Assembly: GCA_039182735.1 (NCBI GenBank)
Contig: JBCDCB010000011.1
Span: 3,407-67,406, forward strand
Direction of reading: 5' to 3'
Origin: JBCDCB01 sp039182735
GTDB taxonomy: Bacteria; Planctomycetota; Phycisphaerae; Phycisphaerales; UBA1924
DNA: 64,000 nucleotides
Shown here piece after piece: positions 26,425 through 35,933 of the stretch. The position numbers were made by a program, and so were the translations under genes. The notes beneath the pieces were generated by a model. That model was not told the origin of the DNA and ran no database searches. It worked only from the letters and a program-made list of their open reading frames with translations. How positions within the stretch are numbered: the stretch's first letter is position 1; each line of letters begins with the position of its first letter.

Positions 26425-29400
26425 ATGATCGCAGAGTCCCTGTCGTGTAATCCCCGCGCCGCCGCACAGCGTCTGTGCGTGGCGGCTGTTCTCGCCCTCG
26501 CCGGCGCCGCGAACGCGCAGCTGCGGGCGACGCCCCTGCAAGACGAGCGCGCGGCGTTGCAACTCGCCAACGGCGCGGTCCAGCTCGACACCTCGCGCGC
26601 CGCCTTCGCGGACCGCGCCAAGAGCGTCCGGGCGGGCACGCGATTCATCGTGCAGCTTGAAGGTCGCGACCATCGCGCGACGCTCGCCTCGCTCGAAGCC
26701 GCGGGGCTCTCGGTCAGCGAGTACCTCACGTCGAGCGCGTGGGTCGTCAGCGCGAAGAACCCCGCCGGTGTCGATCGCGCGGCGATCGCGAGCATCGACG
26801 GTCTCGGCGGCGCGAGCGAGTTTCAGCCGGAATTGAAGCGCGCCGAGGATCTCGGGTTCCGCGACTTCACGACGCCAGAACGTGCGCAGCAACACCGCAC
26901 CGGCGACCTGTCCGTCCACGTCAGCCACTTCGCCGACGCGGACGCGGACGAGGTCGCCGCGACGGTTGCGTTCATCGAGAACACGCTGGGCGGCGAGGTC
27001 ATCAATCGGGGCCGCATCGGCCAGAACCTGCTGCTGACCGCGACGGTCTCGCTCGCCGGCGTCGATCGGATCGCCGAGCTCGACGCGGTGCAGCACGTCG
27101 AGGACACCCCGGAAATCACCTTCCGAAACCGTTCGACGAGCTGGGTGGTGCAGAGCAACACGCTAAACTTTGAGCCGCTGTACGACAACGGGCTCTTCGG
27201 CGCGGGGCAGATCATCGGGGTGATCGACGGCACCTTCGACCCGGATCACTGCTCGTTCCGAGACGACTCGGTCGGGAACGTCCCGGGGCCGGGCCACCGC
27301 AAGCTGGTCTCCGTGCAGGGCTCGCTCGGCAGCGACTTCCATGGGACGCACGTCGCCGGGACCGCCGCCGGTGACGCCGGTGCCGACAACGACACCCGCG
27401 GCATCGCGTGGCAGGCGAGGCTAGCCACGCACACCTACGTCGTCCCCTTCGGCGACGCGACGTGGCTCGGCCCGCGCCTCGACCTGCACCATTCGCTCGA
27501 TGCGCGCGTCCACACAAACAGCTGGGGCGACGATTCGACCACCTCGTACACGGCGCTCTCGCGTGCGTTCGACCAATGGCTGTGGGACAACGAGGAGAGC
27601 TTCCTCTGCCTCGCCGCAACGAACACATCAACGCTCAAGGTGCCCGAGAACGCGAAGAACCTCCTCGCCGTCGGGGGCACCGAGAACGATCCCGCGCAGG
27701 CGGACTTCTGCACCGGCGGGCGCGGCCCGACCGCCGACGGGCGACGCAAACCCGAGGTCTTCGCGCCGGGCTGCGACACCTTTTCCGCGAACTCCAGCAC
27801 CTCGTGCGGCGTCTCCGGGGCCAGCGGAACCTCGATGGCCACGCCCGCGGTCGCCGGCATCGCCACCCTCTGCCGCGAGTACCTCACCGAGGGCTATTAC
27901 CCCGGCGGCATCCGCGGCGCGGGCCAGCCCTTCACCCCGTCGGGCGCGCTCATCAAGTCGATGATCGTGAACTCCGCGGTCGATATGACCGGCGTCTCGG
28001 GCTATCCGTCCGACCAGGAAGGCTGGGGGCGCGTGCTGGCCGACAACGTCCTGTTCTTTCCGGGCGATACCCGCACGCTCGCCGTCGAGCAGGCCTTCAA
28101 CGCCGATGGCCTCTCAACAGGGCAGCAGCACTCGACCACGATTACGGTGCTCGATTCTTCGGAACAGCTGCGCGTGACGATGGCGTTCACCGACTTTCCC
28201 GCGTCGATCAACGCCGGCTTCGTCGCCGTCAACAACCTCGATCTGGAGGTCATCTCGCCCACCGGGGCGGTGTACTCGGGCAACGACTTCGCCGCGGGCG
28301 ACTCGGTCCCCAACGGGGGCAACGCCGACGCGATCAACAACGTCGAGCAGGTCCATGTGTCGAACCCCGCCGCCGGCGTCTGGACTGTCAACATCAACGC
28401 AACCGAAGTGGCCCAGGGCCCCCAGGGCTGGGCGCTGACCACAACCGGCGCGATCGAAGCCGGCACGCCCGCGCTCGCGATCCTCGCGCAGGGTGTTCCT
28501 TCCCTCGTCGCGCCCGGCAACGAACCCGGCTTCGCCGTGGAGATCCTCGAGACCGGCGACACGCTCGTTCCCGGCACGGCGCGCGTCCACTACCGCTACA
28601 GCCCGGACGATCCCTTCGCCATCATCGACCTCGAAAACCCGACCCGTGCGATGTTCGCCGCCACGCTCCCGCCCGTGAACTGCGGCGACGAGCCGGAGTT
28701 CTTCGTCTCCGCCGAGGGCCAGAACGAGGGCATCCGCTACCTGCCCTCCAACGCGCTCGACGGTGGAACGTTCAGCTTCGAGGTCGGCGAACTCGTCACC
28801 GACGTCGCGCTCACGCACACGTTCGAATCAGGCACCTTCTCCGATGGGTGGACCGCCGACGGGCTCTGGAACGTCAGTAGCACCTGCTCAGTGGGCGATC
28901 CGCCTTGCGACGGCACCTCGTGGGCCTACTACGGCGACGCCTCCAACTGCAACTACGACAACGGTTCCACCTCGGGCTCGCTCACCTCACCCCCTATCGA
29001 CATCCCCGTCGGCGGTGCCGAGATGACCTTCTGCTCGTTCCTCGTCACCGAAGCGCTCGATCAGTACGACAAGGCGGAAGTCCTCGTCAACGGCGCGGTC
29101 GTGCTCGATGTCCCCGAGAGCATGGGGTGGTCGCAGGTGACCGTGAACCTCTCCGACTATGCCGGGCAGACCGTGACAATCGCCTTCCGCTTCGACACGC
29201 TCGACGGCATCGCGAACAACTTCCTCGGCTGGGGCGTGGACGGTGTCGAGATCAGCGCCACCAACCTCATCTGCGAACCGGTGGTCACCGACCCCTGCCC
29301 CGGCGATGCCGACGGCAACGGCGAAACCAACACCGCGGACATCACGCTTGTCGTCTCCAACCTCGGCGCAGGCGGCCCGAAAGCCCAAGGCACGCCGGGC

Positions 29401-29481
29401 GACGTGGACGGCGACGGCATCACGACCACCTCGGACATCACGCTCGTGGTCTCCAATCTCGGCTGCTCGACCACCCGCTGA
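26425..29481 (+). CDS. Secreted subtilisin-like serine protease with dockerin tail
   Basis: 1018 residues with a signal peptide (LCVAAVLALAGAANAQ). A pro-region is followed by the S8 catalytic domain: Asp268 in GVIDGTFD, His306 in FHGTHVAGT and Ser470 in GTSMATPAVAG. A jelly-roll/P-like region (about 620-790) and a second beta domain with LTHTFESGTFSDGW (about 790-945) come next. The C-terminus has two dockerin repeats (GDADGNGETNTADITLVV, GDVDGDGITTTSDITLVV) ending NLGCSTTR. ATG 26425 is chosen because it is the first start giving a signal peptide. Expected to be exported and anchored or displayed through the dockerin module. Confidence 0.92.
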   Translation: MIAESLSCNPRAAAQRLCVAAVLALAGAANAQLRATPLQDERAALQLANGAVQLDTSRAAFADRAKSVRAGTRFIVQLEGRDHRATLASLEAAGLSVSEYLTSSAWVVSAKNPAGVDRAAIASIDGLGGASEFQPELKRAEDLGFRDFTTPERAQQHRTGDLSVHVSHFADADADEVAATVAFIENTLGGEVINRGRIGQNLLLTATVSLAGVDRIAELDAVQHVEDTPEITFRNRSTSWVVQSNTLNFEPLYDNGLFGAGQIIGVIDGTFDPDHCSFRDDSVGNVPGPGHRKLVSVQGSLGSDFHGTHVAGTAAGDAGADNDTRGIAWQARLATHTYVVPFGDATWLGPRLDLHHSLDARVHTNSWGDDSTTSYTALSRAFDQWLWDNEESFLCLAATNTSTLKVPENAKNLLAVGGTENDPAQADFCTGGRGPTADGRRKPEVFAPGCDTFSANSSTSCGVSGASGTSMATPAVAGIATLCREYLTEGYYPGGIRGAGQPFTPSGALIKSMIVNSAVDMTGVSGYPSDQEGWGRVLADNVLFFPGDTRTLAVEQAFNADGLSTGQQHSTTITVLDSSEQLRVTMAFTDFPASINAGFVAVNNLDLEVISPTGAVYSGNDFAAGDSVPNGGNADAINNVEQVHVSNPAAGVWTVNINATEVAQGPQGWALTTTGAIEAGTPALAILAQGVPSLVAPGNEPGFAVEILETGDTLVPGTARVHYRYSPDDPFAIIDLENPTRAMFAATLPPVNCGDEPEFFVSAEGQNEGIRYLPSNALDGGTFSFEVGELVTDVALTHTFESGTFSDGWTADGLWNVSSTCSVGDPPCDGTSWAYYGDASNCNYDNGSTSGSLTSPPIDIPVGGAEMTFCSFLVTEALDQYDKAEVLVNGAVVLDVPESMGWSQVTVNLSDYAGQTVTIAFRFDTLDGIANNFLGWGVDGVEISATNLICEPVVTDPCPGDADGNGETNTADITLVVSNLGAGGPKAQGTPGDVDGDGITTTSDITLVVSNLGCSTTR

Positions 29482-29515
29482 TCGCCCCGGTTCGGATCGA
29501 TCGCTCACAAATGGA

Positions 29516-29552
29516 AACGCCCCGGTTCTTGCGACCGGGGCGTTGTTTATTT
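29516..29552. terminator. Strong bidirectional intrinsic terminator
   Basis: Perfect 11-bp stem AACGCCCCGGT / ACCGGGGCGTT with a 7-nt loop, followed by GTTTATTT on the plus strand. It lies between the convergent protease (ends 29481) and PEP-CTERM gene (ends 29581). The A residues before the stem give a short U-run for minus-strand transcripts too. Confidence 0.8.
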
Positions 29553-29580
29553 CGAGTTGTGGTGGAAAGCCTGGAGAGGC

Positions 29581-30072
29581 TCAGCGACGCCGACGACGCA
29601 CGCCGACGCTCATCGCGCCCGCGGCGAGCAACCCGATGGTGCCAGGCGAGGGAACGTTGCTCGGCGAAGCGGAGCCGCCCTCGATGACGACACCATCGAA
29701 CACATCCGAACCGAACGGATCAGACGGGATCAGCAGCGGACGGGTGAAGCTATCGTCGGGATCGAGCCAGAGCGGCGGGAGGAACCCACCGTCGCCCGAG
29801 CCGCCGCCGCCGGTGGCCTCTTCGCGGTCGATCTCGGGGATATCCACGTGCCCGAACTCACCCCCCGGGAGCCCGTCGGGGCGATGGGGAAAGAGGTCGG
29901 TGTCGAAGTTCGACCCGGGCCATTCCTCTTCGCCGACCGGGATGACGGTGGGCCCGGTGAGGGCATCACTGTCGAAGACGGACGAGAAGTTGGCGGACGC
30001 CGCGCCGGTGGCGGCGAGCCCGATGGCGGCCGCGATCATCGCGGGGAGGCCTTGAAATTTGAACCTGTTCAC
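29581..30072 (-). CDS. PEP-CTERM-sorted exported protein
   Basis: 163 residues. The N-terminal signal peptide is MIAAAIGLAATGAASA. The middle is acidic and proline/glycine-rich with no recognised domain. The C-terminus VPSPGTIGLLAAGAMSVGVRRRRR has the three parts of a PEP-CTERM exosortase signal: a VPxPG motif, a hydrophobic stretch and basic residues. The GTG start at 30072 overlaps the stop of the upstream HTH gene (GTGA), so translation is probably coupled. A GGAG lies upstream of the start. Confidence 0.8.
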   Translation of the reverse strand: MNRFKFQGLPAMIAAAIGLAATGAASANFSSVFDSDALTGPTVIPVGEEEWPGSNFDTDLFPHRPDGLPGGEFGHVDIPEIDREEATGGGGSGDGGFLPPLWLDPDDSFTRPLLIPSDPFGSDVFDGVVIEGGSASPSNVPSPGTIGLLAAGAMSVGVRRRRR

Positions 30073-31337
30073 GCGTCGACTCCTTCGCGTTGGCTCGGAA
30101 TGACGTGGGCTGTCTCGAGCATGTGCCAGCCGGTCTCGCTGAATCGCGGGAAGCGGCCCATCGCGCCCGTGATGTTGGCGCGCGTTCGATCGTCCAAAGA
30201 GAGCTGCAGGTCGAGGCCCGTCGCCTCTTCCACCGTGCGGTGCAGCTGGAACTGCAGCGAGAACAACCGCTCTCGCAGAGCCCACTGGTCCGCACGTTCC
30301 GCGACTTCGAGACCGCGGTTCACGAGGCACTGGACCGCACGCTGCAGCGCGCGGCCTTCGAGGTGACGCAGCGCGATGCTCGACCCGAAGACGCACCACC
30401 AGCCGATGGATTCGATCCAATCGCCGTGCGCCGATTCGGAGAGATCCGCCCCCTCGATGACACCGACGATTTCCTCGACGGCCTCTTCGGGGCCGCGCGT
30501 ACCGATCATCGTTTCGAGCTCGATCAACCCCCCACGGCAGGTGTGCGCGAGCGCTTCCAGCGCGGGCTCGCCGAGCTCTTCGGCGAGGCTGGTGTAGAGA
30601 TCCGCGGCGTATTCGAGGTCGCGCTTCGCAGCGGCTGCGTGCAGTTCGGCTCGCTCCGGTTCGGTCGCGGCGAGGCGACGCAGCGTGTTGCCGCGCACGT
30701 AGCGAACGTACGCCACGCGTTTGAACTCGCGCCGACGTTCGGGGGGATTCTCTTCGTACCAACGCGCAAGGACCTCGCACGTGCCCAGCGCGGGCACGAG
30801 ATCCCAGAGGGCGTACTGGGCGTTCGCGAGCGTTGCCTGCAGCACGAGGCGCAGACGGAGCGACATGCCGGACTGCCCGAGCCCTCGCCGAGCCGCGTCC
30901 TCAACCTTCGCGTACCGCCCGAGCCCGTCCCAGCCGGCGGCTTCACGCACGCAGGCGTGCGCACGCTCCTCGGCGGTCCGCGCGACGCTGAACATGCGCT
31001 GAGCAATACCGACCGCTTCGCGGAATCGTCCGCCGCCGATCGCGTCGAGCAGAAGACGATTGAGGGATTCGAAGCTCTCGTCCGTCGCGGGAGCCGGGTC
31101 CTGAGTCGGCGAGTGCCCCTTCCAGATCGCGTCCACCACATCACCCACGGGCCACTCGAGGACCTCGGCGAGCTTCACGACATAGTCGATCTTGGGATTC
31201 CCGCTGTCAGGGAGGATTTTGGTGGGGTCGCGCCCGAGCGAGCGAGCGAGCTTCGCTCGGCTGATGCCGCGCGAGACCCTTGCGAGGTGCAAGAGGTTCT
31301 CGAGCCGAGCCCGACGTTCCGTGCTGGAACCGTCCAT
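30069..31337 (-). CDS. HTH (XRE-like) regulator with TPR-like C-terminal domain
   Basis: 422 residues. The N-terminal helix-turn-helix (about 10-75) reads SRAKLARSLGRDPTKILPDSG...YVVKLAEVLEWPVGDVV, an atypical Cro/CI-like domain. The rest is all helical with repeat-like segments (ALWDLVPALGTCEVLARWYEENP, KRDLEYAADLYTSLAEELGEPA), reminiscent of TPR sensor domains in XRE-TPR regulators. ATG 31337 is preferred over the longer frame because GGGAGA lies upstream and the extra N-terminus would lie in a structured leader. It overlaps the PEP-CTERM gene, which it may control (inference). Confidence 0.8.
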   Translation of the reverse strand: MDGSSTERRARLENLLHLARVSRGISRAKLARSLGRDPTKILPDSGNPKIDYVVKLAEVLEWPVGDVVDAIWKGHSPTQDPAPATDESFESLNRLLLDAIGGGRFREAVGIAQRMFSVARTAEERAHACVREAAGWDGLGRYAKVEDAARRGLGQSGMSLRLRLVLQATLANAQYALWDLVPALGTCEVLARWYEENPPERRREFKRVAYVRYVRGNTLRRLAATEPERAELHAAAAKRDLEYAADLYTSLAEELGEPALEALAHTCRGGLIELETMIGTRGPEEAVEEIVGVIEGADLSESAHGDWIESIGWWCVFGSSIALRHLEGRALQRAVQCLVNRGLEVAERADQWALRERLFSLQFQLHRTVEEATGLDLQLSLDDRTRANITGAMGRFPRFSETGWHMLETAHVIPSQREGVDA

Positions 31338-31378
31338 GCCGATCTCCCGATGCTGTGCCGCCTTCGTGGCGCGCCGCA

Positions 31379-31536
31379 CGCCCGCTCCGAGGCGGGCGTC
31401 GATCTCCTGATTGCGATCGGGGAAATGTCTCACGGTTTCCGGTCTCTGGCAAGCGGAAAGGCCCGCATGCGGCGTTTGGGCAGGCCCCCGCCTGCCGGGT
31501 ACCCGCCTTTCCGATTCGCAATCCATGCCTCGTGAG
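31379..31536 (-). promoter_or_regulatory. Highly structured leader upstream of the HTH/PEP-CTERM pair
   Basis: The leader contains a nested set of perfect inverted repeats. CTCACG 31429-31434 pairs with CGTGAG 31531-31536. CGGAAAGGC 31454-31462 pairs with GCCTTTCCG 31505-31513. Inside are the palindromes CCGCATGCGG and GGGTACCC and the hairpin GGCAGGC-CCCC-GCCTGCC. A further 7-bp hairpin, CGCCCGC/GCGGGCG, lies at 31379-31398, about 40 bases before the start codon. Multi-branch folding is predicted by eye. It could be a cis-regulatory RNA, a separate small RNA or a REP-like palindromic element. Confidence 0.5.
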
Positions 31537-31561
31537 TTCCGCCAGATCGCCCATCTTTGGG

Positions 31562-31604
31562 GCAAAACGAACAGCGCCCGCCGGACAGAAGTCGCGACGG
31601 GCGC
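31562..31604 (-). terminator. Probable intrinsic terminator of clpB
   Basis: Stem CGCCCG/CGGGCG extended to 7 bp (31574-31580 with 31598-31604). On the minus strand it is followed by GTTCGTTTT. It lies 35 bases beyond the clpB stop. The loop is long (17 nt) and may pair internally. Confidence 0.5.
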
Positions 31605-31638
31605 CGGAGGAGAGAGACTCGGTGCCGGTCCGCGGGCG

Positions 31639-34290
31639 TCAGACGCCGTTCGCGGGCTCCGGTTCCTGAGCCTGGTACGAGCGCGGGGTCACCGTGAGTT
31701 CGCCCTCACGGACATGAACTTGCAGCAAATCGCCCGGGCCGACCTCGCCCGCGAGGATCGCGCGGCCCGCCCGCGTTTCGAGCTCGCGCTGGAGATAGCG
31801 CTTGAGCGGACGCGCGCCGTAAACCGCGTCGTACCCGGCTTCGGCGATGTGCCGCTTCGCACCATCGGTAAGTTCGAGCGAGATCCCCTGGTCCGCGAGG
31901 CGGGTTCCCAGTTCCGCAACCAGCAGATCGACGATTCTGGTGATCTCGTCGGGCTGGAGCGGCTTGAAGAGCACCGTCTCGTCCACGCGGTTGAGGAACT
32001 CGGGGCGGAAGTGCGCGCGGAGTTCGTTGAGCACCGCCGCGCGCGCATCATTGGTGATCTGCCCGCTGGGTGTCACGCCTTCGAGCAGGTGCGGCGACCC
32101 GATGTTGCTGGTCATGATGATCACGGTGTTCTTGAAGTCCACCGTCCGCCCCTGCGAGTCGGTCACGCGCCCGTCATCGAGGATCTGCAGCAGCACGTTG
32201 AAGACGTCGTGGTGGGCCTTCTCGATTTCATCGAAGAGCACGACGCTGTACGGACGCCGGCGCACGGCCTCGGTGAGCTGCCCGCCCTCGTCGTACCCGA
32301 CGTACCCGGGGGGCGCGCCGATCAGGCGCGAGACGGCATGACGTTCCATGTACTCGCTCATGTCGATGCGGACGATGTTGTCCTCGGTATCGAACAGGGT
32401 GGTCGCGAGCGTGCGCGCGAGCTCGGTCTTCCCGACGCCCGTCGGCCCGAGGAAGATGAACGACCCGATCGGACGCTTGGGGTCCTTGATCCCCGCGCGA
32501 GCACGGACGATCGCGTCGGAGACCAGGCGGACCGCCTCGTCCTGGCCGACCACACGCTCGTGGAGCACCTCGTCGAGCTTGAGCAGTTTTTCGCGTTCGC
32601 CTTCGACCAGGCGCGTCACCGGGATGCCGGTCCACTTGGCGACGATGTCGGCGACCTCTTCGTCGGTCACCTCTTCGCGCAGCAGCGATCGGCCCTCGGT
32701 GCCTTTCTCCGAGGCGAGGCGGCGTTCGGCTTCGTCGAGTTCCGCCTTGAGTTCCGGGAGTCGGCCGTGCTGGAGCTCGGCTGCCTTGGTCAGGTCGTAC
32801 TCACGCTGTGCGCGCTCGATGTCCTGCCCGATCTGCTCGATCTGCGCGCGCAGGTCTTGCACCTCGTGGATCGCATTCTTCTCGTGCTCCCACTGCGCGC
32901 GCATCGCGTCGGCTTGCTCGCGCAGGTTGCTCAGCTCGCGACGGAGGGATTCCAGCCGCTCTTTGCTGCCGGCGTCCTTCTCGTTCTTGAGTGCGGCCTC
33001 TTCGATCTCGAGTTGCATCACCCGGCGCGTGACGGCGTCGAGTTCCGCGGGCATCGAGTCGATCTCTGTGCGGATCATGGCGCATGCCTCATCGACCAAG
33101 TCGATTGCTTTGTCGGGGAGGAATCGGTCGCTGATGTAGCGGTGGCTCAGCCGCACGGCGGCGATGAGGGCGTTGTCCTGAATCTTCACGCCGTGGTGCA
33201 CCTCGAAGCGTTCGCGCAGGCCGCGAAGGATCGAGACCGCGTCTTCGGGGGTTGGCTGATCGACGAGGACGGGCTGGAACCTCCGCTCGAGCGCGGCGTC
33301 TTTCTCGATGTGCTGGCGGTACTCGTCGAGCGTGGTCGCGCCGATGCAGCGGAGTTCGCCGCGCGCGAGCATCGGTTTGAGCATGTTGCCGGCGTCCATC
33401 GCGCCGTCTGCCTTGCCCGCACCCACGATGGTGTGCAGTTCGTCGATGAAAAGGATGATCTGTCCGTCGGCGGCCTTGACTTCGTTGAGCACCGCCTTGA
33501 GGCGTTCTTCGAACTCGCCGCGGAACTTGGCGCCGGCGACGAGGGAAGCGAGGTCGAGCGCAAAGAGCGTCTTGCCCCGTAGTCCTTCGGGGACGTCGCC
33601 GCGCATAATGCGCTGAGCAAGGCCCTCGGCGATGGCGGTCTTGCCGACGCCCGGCTCGCCGATGAGCACCGGGTTGTTCTTGGTTTTGCGCGAGAGGATG
33701 CGGATGACGCGCCGGATCTCGTCGTCGCGACCGATGACGGGGTCCATCTTGCCGCTGCGCGCGACGGCGACAAGATCGACGCCGTACTTGGCGAGAGCTT
33801 CGTACGTCGCTTCGGGATCCGCGGACGTGACGCGTTGCGCGCCGCGGGTGGCGTTCAGGGCGTCGAGGAACTTGTCGCGCGTGATCGTGTGATCGTCGAA
33901 GATCCGCCCAGCGTCGGTGGTGACGCCCTCGGCGAGGAAGGCGAGCGCGAGGTGCTCGACGGAGACGTATTCGTCCTTGAGCCGCTTGGCATCCTGTTCG
34001 GCGCGGACCAGCGACTGGGCGAGACGCTGGCTGAGCACGATCTTGCCGGGCTCGATGCCGGCACCGGAGACCGATGCCCGGCGGTCGAGCGCCTGCTCGA
34101 CGTCGCGCGAGAAGGCCGCGACGTCCACGTCGAGGCGTTGGAGCAGCCGGGGCAGCAACCCGTCGGTGCTGGACGCGAGCGCGAGCAGGACGTGCTCGAC
34201 GTCAACTTCCTGATGGCCGCGGCGGACGGCGTCCGACTGGGCCGACTGCAGTGCCTGCTGCGACCGTTGTGTGAGCTTCGAGAAGTCCAT
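31639..34290 (-). CDS. clpB: ATP-dependent disaggregase ClpB
   Basis: Hexameric AAA+ chaperone that, with DnaK, rescues aggregated proteins. The 883 residues have the full layout: an N-terminal Clp-N double repeat (1-150; FSKLTQRSQQALQSAQSDAV), first Walker A GEPGVGKTA with Walker B ILFIDELHTIVGAG, the middle coiled-coil domain (about 410-530), second Walker A GPTGVGKTE with VLFDEIEKAH, and a C-terminal ClpB small domain. ATG 34290 is chosen as the standard MDFSKLT start, with an AAAGGGAT upstream. No CIRCE element was seen in its upstream region. Confidence 0.97.
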   Translation of the reverse strand: MDFSKLTQRSQQALQSAQSDAVRRGHQEVDVEHVLLALASSTDGLLPRLLQRLDVDVAAFSRDVEQALDRRASVSGAGIEPGKIVLSQRLAQSLVRAEQDAKRLKDEYVSVEHLALAFLAEGVTTDAGRIFDDHTITRDKFLDALNATRGAQRVTSADPEATYEALAKYGVDLVAVARSGKMDPVIGRDDEIRRVIRILSRKTKNNPVLIGEPGVGKTAIAEGLAQRIMRGDVPEGLRGKTLFALDLASLVAGAKFRGEFEERLKAVLNEVKAADGQIILFIDELHTIVGAGKADGAMDAGNMLKPMLARGELRCIGATTLDEYRQHIEKDAALERRFQPVLVDQPTPEDAVSILRGLRERFEVHHGVKIQDNALIAAVRLSHRYISDRFLPDKAIDLVDEACAMIRTEIDSMPAELDAVTRRVMQLEIEEAALKNEKDAGSKERLESLRRELSNLREQADAMRAQWEHEKNAIHEVQDLRAQIEQIGQDIERAQREYDLTKAAELQHGRLPELKAELDEAERRLASEKGTEGRSLLREEVTDEEVADIVAKWTGIPVTRLVEGEREKLLKLDEVLHERVVGQDEAVRLVSDAIVRARAGIKDPKRPIGSFIFLGPTGVGKTELARTLATTLFDTEDNIVRIDMSEYMERHAVSRLIGAPPGYVGYDEGGQLTEAVRRRPYSVVLFDEIEKAHHDVFNVLLQILDDGRVTDSQGRTVDFKNTVIIMTSNIGSPHLLEGVTPSGQITNDARAAVLNELRAHFRPEFLNRVDETVLFKPLQPDEITRIVDLLVAELGTRLADQGISLELTDGAKRHIAEAGYDAVYGARPLKRYLQRELETRAGRAILAGEVGPGDLLQVHVREGELTVTPRSYQAQEPEPANGV

Positions 34291-34526
34291 GCCCGAGATC
34301 CCTTTCCGCCGATCGACGCGACCGGCACGAGAGATGTGCAACCCGGGTGCCATCCCCGCGTTGTGCAGAGGCGTGCACGCACACGCTCGAAACGCCGATT
34401 CGGGCGATGGATGCCAAATCGGCAGCCGACCGGAGTTCGTGGAGCATGAATCTCGCAAACCGCCGCGGCGAATCGAACGACCTACCGTGTGAGTTCGTGC
34501 CAAGCCGTTTGAGGGGAAGACATTCG

Positions 34527-35933
34527 ATGGCATCCCACGGAACGTCCACTCGGAAGCCAATGAGCGTCGCCGTGCTGCGCCTTGTGGTGCGCGGTGCGAT
34601 CGCGCTCGTGCTGCTCGGCGTTGCGAGCGCCATCGCGTTCGCGTTGTATTCGTCGAGGCCGGAACCGACTCGGCGGGACGAGCCAGACCTCGCGCGCCTG
34701 GTGACGTACATCGAGGCGACGCCGACGCCCATCGCCCGGGTGTGGGACGGGTACGGCACGCTGGAAGCGAAACGTGTGTCGAACCTTTCAGCAGAGTTGT
34801 CGGGCCGGATCGTCGAGCGGGACGCCCGGGTCGAGGCGGGCAATCGCGTGCTCGCGGGCGACGTGCTCGTGCGCATCGAGGCGACGGAGTACGAGCAGCG
34901 GCTGGAGAACATCCGCGAGAGCATCCGCGCGTGGACGGCGCAGCTTGAGAACCTGAGCGTCGAGCGGGCGTCGATCGGTGATTCGCTCGCGCTCGCGAAC
35001 GACGCCGTGTCGATCACACGCACAGAGATCGCGCGGCTCGAGAACGCGGTGGCGCGCAGCGGCGCGAGCCAGATCGAGCTTGATCGGCTGCGCAAAGAGC
35101 TCACGGCGGTCGAGCGCACGGCGCGAGACCTGCGACGCCAGCTCGACCTGCTTCCGGAACGCGAGGCGGAGCTGCGTTCGCGGATCAGCGCGGAGGAGGC
35201 GAACGCGCGCGTCGCGGAACTGAACGTGGAACGGACGGAGATCCGAGCGCCGTTCGACGGCGTGATCGAGTCGGTGAGCGTGGAGCTCGGTGAGCGCGTC
35301 TCGCCGGGGCAGATGGTCGCCCGGATCGTGGATCTCTCGACGCTGGAGGCACCGATCCGGATCCCGGCGAGCGCCGGGGAAGACGTCACGATCGGCACGC
35401 GCGCGGTGCTCTCGGTCGCGTCGGCTGACGGGCTCAACGCCTCGCGCGGGGTCGAGGCGCGTGTGGCTCGGGTGTCGCCCGTGGCAGATCCGCAGACGCG
35501 GACGATCGAGGTCTTTCTCGAGGTCGAGCAGAACGCCTCGCTCGATACGGAAGAGCTGCTCCGCCCGGGGCGGTTCGTGACGGCTCGGTTCGAGTCAGCG
35601 CGTGCGATCGAACGGATCCCGGTGCCGCGCGGGAGTGTGCGCGCGGATCGCGTCTTCCTGATCAACGACGAGGGCCGGATCGAGGTGCGGTCGGTGCGTG
35701 TGCTGCACCACGCGGAGCGCGTGCTGGAGTCGATCCACCCGCGTGAGACGCAGTGGGCGGTGCTCGCTGACGGGCTCGCGCGGGGGCAACGCGTCGCCGT
35801 GTCGAACCTCGACGAGCTCTCCCCCAACCTGACGGTCCGCCCGCTGAGTGTGTTCGAAGCACAGTCGCGAGATGTTGAGCCTTCGATCGTGCCGGCGATC
35901 AGTGGCGCGGCGACCACGGGCGGTGATTCGTGA
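34527..35933 (+). CDS. RND efflux periplasmic adaptor (HlyD/AcrA family)
   Basis: 468-residue membrane fusion protein linking an RND pump to an outer-membrane channel. A single N-terminal membrane helix (AIALVLLGVASAIAFAL) is followed by half a lipoyl domain (LSAELSGRIVERDARVEAGNRV), a long coiled-coil hairpin (about 135-230), the other lipoyl half (IRAPFDGVIESVSVELGERV) and a beta-barrel domain (VARVSPVADPQTRTIEVFLEV). The ATG follows GAGGGGAAG; ATG 34560 is an alternative. Its stop overlaps the start of the pump gene. Confidence 0.92.
   Translation: MASHGTSTRKPMSVAVLRLVVRGAIALVLLGVASAIAFALYSSRPEPTRRDEPDLARLVTYIEATPTPIARVWDGYGTLEAKRVSNLSAELSGRIVERDARVEAGNRVLAGDVLVRIEATEYEQRLENIRESIRAWTAQLENLSVERASIGDSLALANDAVSITRTEIARLENAVARSGASQIELDRLRKELTAVERTARDLRRQLDLLPEREAELRSRISAEEANARVAELNVERTEIRAPFDGVIESVSVELGERVSPGQMVARIVDLSTLEAPIRIPASAGEDVTIGTRAVLSVASADGLNASRGVEARVARVSPVADPQTRTIEVFLEVEQNASLDTEELLRPGRFVTARFESARAIERIPVPRGSVRADRVFLINDEGRIEVRSVRVLHHAERVLESIHPRETQWAVLADGLARGQRVAVSNLDELSPNLTVRPLSVFEAQSRDVEPSIVPAISGAATTGGDS

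Noticed and set aside
31454..31513. Integron attC site for the nested inverted repeat
   Set aside because: It lacks the core RYYYAAC/GTTRRRY boxes and no integrase or cassette array is present.
34291..34526. CIRCE or other heat-shock operator upstream of clpB
   Set aside because: No TTAGCACTC-N9-GAGTGCTAA or close match was found.
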